A stretch of 46,207 nt of DNA from Tubiluchus corallicola (Eukaryota; Priapulida; Priapulimorpha; Priapulimorphida; Tubiluchidae). The position numbers were made by a program, and so were the translations under genes. The stretch spans positions 65,001-111,207 of the forward strand of contig JAQGDQ010000695.1 of the NCBI GenBank assembly GCA_030141605.1, in the 5' to 3' direction. Shown one piece after another: positions 30,640-42,600 of this stretch (its first letter is position 1; each line of letters starts with the position of its first letter). The notes beneath the pieces are model-generated. The model was given only the letters and a program-made list of their open reading frames with translations. It was not told where the DNA came from and made no database searches.

Positions 30640-33600
30640 TCGGAAAAATGCTATTGAAAATTAGCCGAAATTTCATCTGCAAAACTTAATAAATTCACGG
30701 AAATCGAAACTTAACCGAAAGTGCAATTATCGGCAACCGAAAATTTCGTTTTGGTAACAACCCCGGCTGCTGCGTGGCTAAACTAAATAAAGTATTTTCA
30801 GCTTACGTGAAGTTTTGTGCGTTGAACAGATATTTATTAAGAAGCGTGTTTCTTACAATCTTGTAGGGCCGTAACGTGATACTAGAGCAAAGCTGGGGTA
30901 GTCCGAAGATCACGAAAGATGGCGTCACGGTGGCAAAAGCTATAGACTTGAAGGACAAGTGGCACAACGTTGGCGCTAAACTCGTACAGGACGTAGCGAA
31001 TAACACGAACGAAGAAGCGGGCGATGGGACAACGGCCGCCACCGTGTTGGCGAGAGCCATAGCTAAAGAAGGATTTGAAAAGATCAGCAAAGGAGCAAAT
31101 CCGATTGAAATTAGAAAAGGTAATTATTCTTGCCCGGTATAATTTGCATAAGCATCTTTTAACAGTTTTTCTGCTTTTCAATGGATTGATAGTTTAAGGA
31201 TGAAATGATTTTACTTTTGAAAATGTGAGATTATTTTTTTTATGAACTATGAACTATGAATTTGATTTCACACATCAAAATACAATATCGAACACATTAA
31301 TAAACTTTAAATAAAATAATTTGAGTAGTGCGAGGTGAGTGTATGACCATGCGGTCATTAACACACTCGCCTTACATAAATGAAAAAATGATTATAGTTA
31401 TGCATGCTTCTGTAGATAACTTAATGTAAATAAGGATGAAGTAAATGATGTAATAATTTGAGTAGTGCGAGGTGAGTGTACGACCATACGGTCATTAATA
31501 CACTCGCCTTACTTAAATGAAAAAATGATTATAGTTATGCATGCTTCTGTAGATAACTTAATGTAAATAAGGATGAAGTAAATGATGTAATAATTTGAGT
31601 AGTGCGAGGTGAGTGTACGACCATACGGTCATTAACACACTCGCCTTACTTAAATGAAAAAATGATTATAGTTATGCATGCTTCTGTAGATAACTTAATG
31701 TAAATAAGGATGAAGTAAATGATGTAATAATTTGAGTAGTGCGAGGTGAGTGTATGACCACACGGTCATTAACACACTCGCCTTACTTAAATGAAAAAAT
31801 GATTATAATTATGCATGCTTCTGTAGATAACTTAATATAAATAAGGATAAATTAAGCGATGTAATAATAGCAATGGTATAAGAGCAATAAACCTGAAAGT
31901 TTAGAAAGGAAAACATAATATGTAATTACGACTTTGAGTGAGCCTTAAGGAGTGAAATTTTTTTTAAATAGTTACAAATATGAATTATTTAGATTTTTGT
32001 ATGTTTAAATTAAGATTTAGGTTTCGTAGCAAGTGACTGTATGAAAGCGAATGTTGAGGTTTTGAGCAAGGAATGTGCATTTTAAGACTATGAGAATTGT
32101 ACAGCAAAGCTTCAGTACTGAACTGATGTGTATTTAACGACGGTAAAAGCTGTCTGACTCAAGGTCAAGTTACGTGGGGCGGTTCTTTATAGTCCTAATC
32201 TAGTAATGTTATGTTGGGAGCATGGGTGTGCCCTGGAGAGGCCACTCCAGTTTAATCCGGTTCAGGGACCGGATTGCTCAGCCACAGTCGATGCTGCATC
32301 TCCATCAATGTGATCAATAACTGACTCTCTTGGCGCACACTCCATTGTCTTCCGAGACAGAAGGATGCCAACAATTTATCTAGTAGTGCCATGTTGGGAG
32401 CGTGGGTGGACCACATGGGTGCATATTCCTCTTATCAAGAGACAGCAGCATGTCACAAGATTGCTACTCCACATTGTGTTTGCTTAAAGTTTTGTAACGT
32501 ACCACCGTAAAACTACACCTGCATTCATTTTGTTAATGCAACAAAAATGTCGAGTATTGTTATAGACATAATAATATTATGTTATTTATAACGTATTAAA
32601 ATTGACTAGGAAACAAAATAGAGGTTACGGACTGGAATGGCTTTGATATTTAATGAAGTATAACCCGGTATAGCGCCATATTTAGTGGTGTCCCAGACCT
32701 GGCGTGTTTTAACGAGGTTTCACTGTAATTATGAATACAGTGTTCCGTCGCTACTTCGTGGTTCGTTTATCGCGGACTCGCTGTTTCACGGGTTTTCAAA
32801 AATATTAATGTAAAATATTTATCGCGGTATTTTCGCTGTTTCGCGGTTTTTTGCGGTACTCCGTCTAAAGTATTTTCGCACATGCGTAGTACGTATTATA
32901 CAGTAATGTATAGATTTGATGAATTTTGCATAAAAAGTCACAAAATGTATAAAAATATATAAAAAAAATTAGTTCTAACATTAAAAGAATGTTATAAATC
33001 ATAAAAAATTACCATTTACAGTAAATAGTGTATTTATTCGGCGGATGAATACACACCAAAAACGAAATGTAGTACTTGCGCCCGCTTGAGATGCTACTTG
33101 CCGACGTGAGATTGTACACAACACACGATTGGTTGATTGTGAACATTTTTATGAATATTTAAGTAAAGGTTTTTAAAAGGTACATGTACAGTACGGGAAA
33201 AGTTATTAAGGGAATGGGAAAGGGTTATGTATAAGAGTGTGGGGAGGGTTTATAAAGACTTAAAATAATGTATAACTACTAAAATAAGTATAGCGTCCCT
33301 ACTTCGCGGAAATTCACTTATCCCGCGTGGGCCTGGAACGGACTGATCCCCGATAAGTGAGGAACTGTAGACACGAAATATGTGAACTGTGACAAATATT
33401 TATTTGTGTGAGTTGCTTTGCCTGTACGTAACTGGGAAAATGCCTCTAAAAATACCACACTTGGCACTCGTGTGTCGTTAAACCGGCTGAAGATAGCCGC
33501 TATTGCAGAAGCAAAGTAAAAGATAATTATTCAAACAACCTTATAAATAAATCTTTCTTCAAATTTTTGTGTAATTCTAGTGCATAAATGAAAAAGAAAA

Positions 33601-36600
33601 GACGAGAGCAAAGATGAGCAATATGTAGTGATACGCGCCAAATTTGATACGATAACGATATTCTTAGAACAATATCAACACGATAGCGATAAAAACTTAT
33701 TTTTCGTATCGATACTATAAACCAGGGGTGTGCAAATTGCGGCACGTGGGCCACTTGCAGCCCGCCGAGAGAATTTGTGCGGCCTGCGAAGAGATTTGTC
33801 AACCTAATGAAAGTGCGGCCCGGGCGAGACTGAGTGTATCCAGCTGAAGTCCGTGCCACGATCCCAAAGATAGTGCGGGTAGTTTTTTCTACTAGATCGG
33901 ATACCATTAACCCTTACAAGATGGTTGTAGCTTAATGTCACTGTACTACACAGACTGTGTGATACACATTACTAATATGCATTGTAATGAAATTACCACT
34001 ATCTGTCCTGAAAGTAGAAATATATGGTTTGTAATATAAATTTTAATAACTTCTAAAATAGTTTCTTGAGTGCAGTAGTAATGATGTACGCAGGTCGGAT
34101 GCAAAAAAATCGTTATTAGGCCTTTCTGTACTTGACTCCTTGATCAAACTGCCTGTGGCCCGCAGGAATTGTAAGAAAGTTTTATGTGGCCCGGCTAGTC
34201 AGATAATTTGCACTCTCCTGGTCTAAATCATGCTGTTGGGTTTATAATGAAGAACGTTTAAAAACTAATAACAACCATTCCCTATAGATGGAGCTAGATT
34301 AGCAGGAATTGTAAGAAAGTTTAATGTGGCCCGGCTAGTCGGATAATTTGCACACCCCTGATATAAACGATAATCATTGATACGTATCGTTATCGTTAAC
34401 ATCGCTAGCCTGTTAATTTATTTGTACTAATGATTTTATACGATAAGTGACGGAACGCTGTAGTAGCTTAACTCTGTTTCCACAACGACGTTTTGCAATA
34501 AAAGTGATGATTTTTGATCAGTTGCGTCGAATTTGCTTTTCTAGGTGTAATGACGGCTGTTGAGAGGGTTGTGCAGGCGTTGAAGGACATGTCGAAACAA
34601 GTCACCACTCCGGAAGAAATCGCACAAGTCGCCACGATTTCCGCAAACGGCGACGAGACGATCGGAGAGCTCATATCGGATTCGATGAAGAAGGTCGGAC
34701 GGGACGGAGTGATAACAGTGAAGGTGAGTGATCACCGCGGAGGTGAGTGATCACCGGGAAGGTGAGTGATCAGTGATCACCGTGAAGGTGAGTGATGATC
34801 ACCGTGAAGGTGAGTGATGATCACCGTGAAGGTGAGTGATCACCGTGAAGGTGAGTGATGATCACCATGAAGGTGAGTGATCACTGTGAAGGTGAGTGAT
34901 GATCACCGTGGAGGTGAGTGATCACCGCGGAGGTGAGTGATTACCGTGAAAGTGAGTGATCACCGTGAAGGCGAGTGAGGCCATCAGAGAGTAGGAATAG
35001 ACTGATTGTTGCATAGTACTGAAGGCAAATTTCAGGAAAATGGCTTCATGCTAGGGCTGAGACGATCTGTGGAAGTTGGTATTTGTACACTGTAGTAAGG
35101 TGCTGCCATCTATGTGCTAATCTTGTAACATTCTACTAACTGACTTACCCTCAGTATAATTGTGTGGTCCAGTGACTATATACACACTGGTCCTCTCCCT
35201 ATTTTAAACTAATGATTTGTTGTGAAGCCTGTGCAAGTCTGCAAAGGTCAAGGTCAGTACCTGAACACTGACTGTTAAACAGGTTCTACTGACTTGTTTT
35301 GATTCTAGTTTTGTTCAATGTTCAGCGCAGCAGTTTTGCTACTCATGTTTTCTGTAGTTTAATGAACACTTTTCTGTTGTGTGAAATGCAAAGATTTATT
35401 ATAGCTGCTTGGTTCTTATCCAAAGTTTTCTGTGTGCATGTCTAAACTGGAGCATGTCAAAGCGACTTTGACAACCGCTAACTGGTGTATCTGTTTAGAT
35501 AATTACTAACCGTTTAGCCGTTACTTAGCCAAGATTTCTACGTATCCGTATTAACGAAACCTTGTATCTTTTCTGAGATGGCGTACGCAGTTAGCAATGT
35601 CCCGCTTACATAAGATTGTACTATTTACAATATTGTTTCAATTAATCTGATTGCCTAAGAAGCATCTAAATGGTAAATTGCAGATAGTTTTTCACTCGCG
35701 TATGTTACGAGGATGCCGCCATGTTGGACATTCTCGCTGGCGCATGCTAGATTTGAACCGCACTGTTTACTCGTGCAAGTCGCGTGTATTCGATATTTTC
35801 TCATATGTATGACGTCATCGAGAACGGTGAACCAGCCGCAATTAATAACGGTTAAAAGGTTAGTTAAAAAGGCTTACATCCGTCTCAACTCCGCTTCACA
35901 CTTTAGTAGGACAACCGAAGCCTTCGTGTGCTACGACCTGTAATTAATATGATAACTGAAGCCTTCGTATGCTACGACCTGTAATTAATTTTTGAATAAT
36001 CATTAATTTTATACAATTAGCCGAAACTTCAGTTTTTTCTGGGTTTTCAACATACAGTCGACCCTCGTTAAACCGGACCCCGTTAGCCCGGATATCGGAT
36101 AAGACGGACGTCATCCGTGGTAAAGGAAACTAACCGATTTCCGACCGAGCCGGAGCGCTAAACACAACACGGCCTACCAACTGTACAATAATTTCTTTAT
36201 CCTCACAGGTTAACTTTTAAAGTCATATACAGTATAGTATATAGTGCAATGTATATAGGCCTTTATACATTGATATATATGTAAGGTGATTATTCTTGTA
36301 TAATATAGACCATATATAGGCATATCGGATAAATCGGACAATCGGCTAAACCGGACCCCCCCCCCCCCCCAATTAGTCCGGTTTAATGAGGGTTGACTGT
36401 ATTTGGTATGCCAGCAAATTGTTTAGCATTTGCGATGAGAATTTTCTTTATTCTCGTTGAAATTTTTCTCTTTCTCTTAGGATGGTAAAAAGTTGCACGA
36501 TGAACTAGAAGTAATTGAAGGGATGAAGTTTGACCGAGGATATGTTTCCCCGTACTTTATCAATACAACTAAGGGTGAGTAAACTGACTAAACAGACGTT

Positions 36601-39600
36601 TTTTCCACGATTGAAGGCCTCAAAAAGTTTGTTTTATTGTTGGCATCCTTCTGTCTCTAAAGACAATGGAATGTGCGCCGAGAGAGTCATTGATCACATT
36701 GATGGAGCTGCAGCGTCGACTGTGGCTGAGCAGTGCGATCCTTGAACGTCTCCAGGGCGCACGCCTGGGCAAGGGTGTATGGAGATCCTGAGTTGCCCAG
36801 ACAACAGGAACCCCCTCTCTTCCGCCTGGTGTAGTCCAAAGGAAAGCGGAGCGATACGTTTGGCACCAGGTTGGCTGCAGGAGCTGCTGGAATCAGTGAG
36901 CATGCTGCACTGGTCCGCCTTCGGGGTTCCATTCCTGCTTTGGAAGGTTTACTCCTCTACACATGGCCATTGGATCACTTGACCTCCGCCCTCTAGCTGT
37001 TGGCTGCTTGTGCAGCTCCTCCGCCTGGTGTCGCGATGCAGCGTGGGCATCCCGCAAGCCTACAGCACCTGGTATTCCTAGGCGGTCACCCATCCAAGCA
37101 CTAACCAGGTTCAAAAAGTTTAAAATCGAAGAAAATGCATTGGTTTTTGGCCCAGTGTAAGCCCCGAATCCACTGGCGCAGCTTCCAGTGCCCTCCCCGA
37201 CCTCCTAACCATTTCTTTCTCTGCTTGACATGAGACCCCCTTACCTAAACAAATACATTTTAAACACAGATTATCATCAGACATAATGCCACTTTGAAAA
37301 TCGCTTAAATTTGCATCGGCTGCGAGGTAATAACGTCAGTCGTTTCAGCCTGATTATCGGATTGTTCCAGGCGCAAAGGTAGAATTTCAAGATGCGTTGA
37401 TTCTGCTCAGCGAAAAGAAGTTATCGTCAGTGCAGCAGATCGTGCCCGGTCTTGAGGTTGCTAACCAGGCGAGGAAACCTTTGGTAATCGTTGCAGAGGA
37501 TGTGGACGGAGAAGCGCTAAGCACTCTTGTACTAAACAGGTATCACTGTTTGTTGTTTACTTTGTAGTCTCATTTTGTTTACTTTGTTGTCTAATTTTGT
37601 TTACCGTTCGTTGTTTACTTTGTTGTCTAATTTTGTTTACCGTTTGTTGTTTACTTTGCTGTCTAATTTTGTTTACTTTGTTGTCTAATTTTGTTTACCG
37701 TTTGTTGTTTACTTTGTAGTCTAATTTTGTTTACTTTGTAGTCTCATTTTGTTTACTTTGTAGTCTAATTTTGTTTACTTTGTAGTCTCATTTTGTTTAC
37801 TTTGTTGTCTAATTTTGTTTACCATTTGTTGTTTACTTTGTTGTCTAATTTTGTTTACTTTGTTGTCTAATGTTGTTTACTTTGTAGTCTAATTTTGTTT
37901 ACTTTGTAGTCTCATTTTGTTTACTTTGTAGTCTAATTTTGTTTACTTTGTAGTCTCATTTTGTTTACTTTTTGTTGTCTAATTTTGTTTACTTTGTAGT
38001 CTAATTTTGTTTACTTTGTAGTCTCATTTTGTTTACTTTTTGTTGTCTAATTTTGTTTACTTTTTGTTGTCTAATTTTGTTTACTTTGTAGTCTAATTTT
38101 GTTTACTTTGTAGTCTAATTTTGTTTACTTTGTAGTCTCATTTTGTTTACTTTTTGTTGTCTAATTTGGTTTACTCTGTTGTCTAATTTTGTTTACTTTG
38201 TAGTCTCATTTTGTTTACTTTGTAGTCTAATTTTGTTTACTTTGTAGTCTCATTTTGTTTACTTTTTGTTGTCTAATTTTGTTTACTTTGTAGTCTAATT
38301 TTGTTTACTTTGTAGTCTCATTTTGTTTACTTTGTAGTCTAATTTTGTTTACTTTGTAGTCTCATTTTGTTTACTTTTTGTTGTCTAATTTTGTTTACCA
38401 TTTGTTGTTTACTTTGTAGTCTAATTTTGTTTACTTTGTTGTCTAATTTTGTTTACCATTTGTTGTTTACTGTGTAGTCTAATTTTGTTTACTTTGTTGT
38501 CTAATTTTGTTTACCATTTGTTGTTTACTGTGTAGTCTAATTTTGTTTACTTTGTTGTCTAATTTTGTTTACCATTTGTTGTTTACTTTGTAGTCTAATT
38601 TTGTTTACTTTGTAGTCTCATTTTGTTTACTTTTTGTTGTCTAATTTGGTTTACTCTGTTGTCTAATTTTGTTTACTTTGTAGTCTCATTTTGTTTACTT
38701 TGTAGTCTAATTTTGTTTACTTTGTAGTCTCATTTTGTTTACTTTTTGTTGTCTAATTTTGTTTACTTTGTAGTCTAATTTTGTTTACTTTGTAGTCTCA
38801 TTTTGTTTACTTTGTAGTCTAATTTTGTTTACTTTGTAGTCTCATTTTGTTTACTTTTTGTTGTCTAATTTTGTTTACCATTTGTTGTTTACTTTGTAGT
38901 CTAATTTTGTTTACTTTGTTGTCTAATTTTGTTTACCATTTGTTGTTTACTTTGTAGTCTAATTTTGTTTACTTTGTTGTCCAATTTTGTTTACTTTGTT
39001 GTCTAATTTTGTTTACCGTTGTCTAATTTTGTTTACCGTTGTCTAATTTTGTTTACCGTTGTCTAATTTTGTTTACTTTGTAGTCTAATTTTGTTTACTT
39101 TGTTGTCTAATTTTGTTTACTTTGTGTCTAATTTTGTTTACTTTGTTGTCTAATTTTGTTTACTTTGTTGTCTAATTTTGTTTACTTTGTTGTCTAATTT
39201 TGTTTACCGTTGTAAAGATAGCATGTTTTTCCTCGGGTATTAATATAAGCTCAACTTTCCAAGCGTCATGGCCGTTCCTTTAACGTAGAAGAAATTAACG
39301 TCGTTCGTTTTGGCTTTTTCTCATTTCAGATTAAAAGTCGGACTTCAGGTGTGCGCGGTCAAGGCACCGGGGTTCGGAGACAATCGGAAAAGCACGTTAC
39401 ACGACATGGCGGTTGCAACGGGTGGCTTGGTAAGCAAGAGAGTTCATTAGTGTATCTATTGCAAAAATACTCATAAGTCATTTATTTCACCTTACACATT
39501 TACAATAGTTTCATGTACAATATCTAGTGAAAGGACCTACAATGAACGTAATACAAATAAGAAATACTGCACAGGAAAAGCCTCATACAGTGTTCACCTA

Positions 39601-42600
39601 TACACGAAGGTAAATGTGTTGCGGGCAATCAAAAAGCAGGGCTTGTTAGATTGCCCCACACAGTGAAAGAAAAAAAGTAATGCAGATAATCTGAAAATTT
39701 AAAGTGAATCGTGATAAAAAACCATTAGTGCTTAAAATGGAATGATGTAATGAATGAAGCTCATATATGAGATGATATAAAAGATATGAGATGATAGATT
39801 TTATACTGATTGACCAAACTACAGTTTTGTATTAAAATGCCATTTTAAATTATTTTAGCATCAATTAGGCCTGTTTCGGATTGTTTTTCTAATAGTTATT
39901 GTAACACGGAACAATTCATCAATCCTTTATGTGTCCTAATCATTTCTATCCTCCTAAATTCATATTTTTATGATATTATGGCAATTATGCAATATCAAGC
40001 TAGCATTTGTGATGTCAAGCTAGCATTTGTGATGTCAAGCTAGCATTTGTAATATCAAGCTAGCATTTGTAATATCAAGTAAGCATTTGCAGTATCAAGT
40101 TGGCATTTGTAATATCAAGTTGGCATTTGTAATATCAAGTAAGCATTTGCAAAATCAAGTAAGCATTTGTAATATCAAGTTAGCATTTGTAATATCAAGT
40201 TGGCATTTGTAATATCAAGTAAGCATTTGCAATATCAAGTAAGCATTTGTAATATCAAGTTAGCATTTGTAATATCAAGTTGGCATTTGTAATATGAAGC
40301 TATCATTTTGCAATATCAAGTTAGCATTTGCAATATCAAGTTAGCATTTGTAACATCAAGCTAGCATTTGTAACATCAAGTTAGCATTTGTAACATCAAG
40401 CTAGCATTTGTAACATCAAGTTAGCATTTGTAATATCAAGTTAGCATTTGTAACATCAAGTTAGCATTTGTGGTATCAAACTAGCATTTGCAAGGCCAAG
40501 TTAGCATTATGATAACTGACTAGACTTGAGTATGTTTTCTGCATATGATGATATTACCTTGATTTAGGAAGTGCCGTTTGATCGATACCTGAGAAAGCAA
40601 GGATATCTGATGCACTATGAACTATGAATTTATTTTCACATCAAAATACAATATCAAACACATTAAGAAACTTTAAATAAAATAATTTGAGTAGTGCGAG
40701 GTGAGTGTACGACTATACGGTCATTAACACACTCACCTTACTTAAATAAAAAAATGATTATAGTTATGCATGCTTCTGTAGATAACTTGATGTAAATAAG
40801 GATGAAGTAAATGATGTAATAATTTGAGTAGTGCGAGGTGAGTGTATGACCATACGGTCATTAACACACTCACCTTACTTAAATGAAAAAATGATTATAA
40901 TTATGCATGCTTCTGTAGATAACTTAATGTAAATAAGGATGAAGTAAATGATGTAATAATTTGAGTAGTGCGAGGTGAGTGTATGACCATACGGTCATTA
41001 ACACACTCACCTTAAATGAAAAAATGATTATAATTATGCATGCTTCTGTAGATAACTTAATGTAGATACGGATGAAGTAAATGATGTAATAATAGCAATG
41101 GTATAAGAGCAATGAACCTGAAAGTTGAGAAAGGAAAACATAATATGTAATTACGATTTGAGTGAGCCTTAAGGAATGGAAAAAATTTTTTTAAATAGTT
41201 TCGAATATAAATTATGTGATTATCTGTCAATGCACCACTTATTTGTATTACAATGCACCATATTGCTAACTTATATAAACAATGATATACATATACACAT
41301 GTATGTACCCAAATTTAAGTGGGGGAGAAGAGATTAAATTATACATTATACTTGTAGTAATAACTATAATTGTATAGAACATTTAAATTATATTTGATGG
41401 TAGTAATGTAGCCATCATAACCATTAAAGATGGGCTATGGTGAGGGGGGGGGCAAATTATAGGAATATAAGTGATTCATTAGCAAAATTAATGCTACAAT
41501 AATACATTCAAAATTGTTTGTATCACTGATATTTGCTGGTTATAAGCTAAGAGCATTCAAGGGCTTATTTTCCATGTGGAAACAGATACAGATACAGGCT
41601 GCGATGAATGAATAATTTTACACAAATTATTCAATTAACAGAGACAACTGTGATTAATTTATCTGTTATTTTATAGTAAGTCCTAATTTTGTCTTTGCTT
41701 TGCGAAATCGATTTAATAATACATGTGGTCATTGACAGGTTTTTGGCGACGAGGCAAACCTGGTGAAGATCGAAGACGTTCAGCTGCAGGACCTCGGGCA
41801 AGTCGGAGAAGTGAACATCACGAAAGATGATACTCTACTGCTAAACGTAAGAAACTATACCTGATGCGTGATTTCTGTCTTATGTTTTAATGCAAATGCT
41901 AGCACAGCATTTATAATATCAAAGTAGCATTTGCAATACCAAGTTAGCATTTGTAATATCCAAGCTAGCATTTGTAATATCCAAGCTAGCATTTGCAATG
42001 CCAAGTTAGCATTTGTAATATCCAAGCTACATTTGCAATGCCAAGTTAGCATTTGTAATATCCAAGCTAGCATTTGCAATGCCAAATTAGCGTTTGTAAT
42101 ATCCAAGCTAGCATTTGCAATACCAAGTTAGCATTTGTAATATCCAAGCTAGGATTTGTAATACCAAGTTAGCATTCGTAATATCAAACTAGCATTTGCA
42201 AGACCAAGTTAGCATTATGATAATTGACTAGACTTGAGTAGGTTTTCTGCATATGATGATATTACCTTGATTTAGGAAGTGCCGTTTGATCGATACCTGA
42301 GAAAGCAAGGATATCTGATGCATCAGGGGTTGTTGATTTCTCTGTTTTTCTTCTCTGAAGTTTTTCCTGCTTCTTGTTTTGTACAAACTATCACCACTAG
42401 AACATTGACTTAGTAATTGCTTGTACCAAGTGGTACTTCATGAATGTCACCTAGTTAAAAAAGCTTCCTGATTCATTGAAACGTTTTGCTGTTAAAAAAG
42501 GTAATGAAAAAACTGACACAGAGGCAGTAACTCTCGGGCAGTCACTCTGTAAACACTCTGTCTTTCATGCACTCTGTCTCTGGTGAAGTAGACACTAAAC

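Noticed and set aside
37057-37113. Functional 5S rRNA gene
   Set aside because: Only the last about 57 nt are present, box A is missing, several bases differ, and it is fused to a SINE body.
36530-37160. Cluster of GC-rich open frames on both strands (for example 36687-36932 and 36893-37114)
   Set aside because: They fall on the 5S-derived SINE. Higher GC there gives chance open frames.
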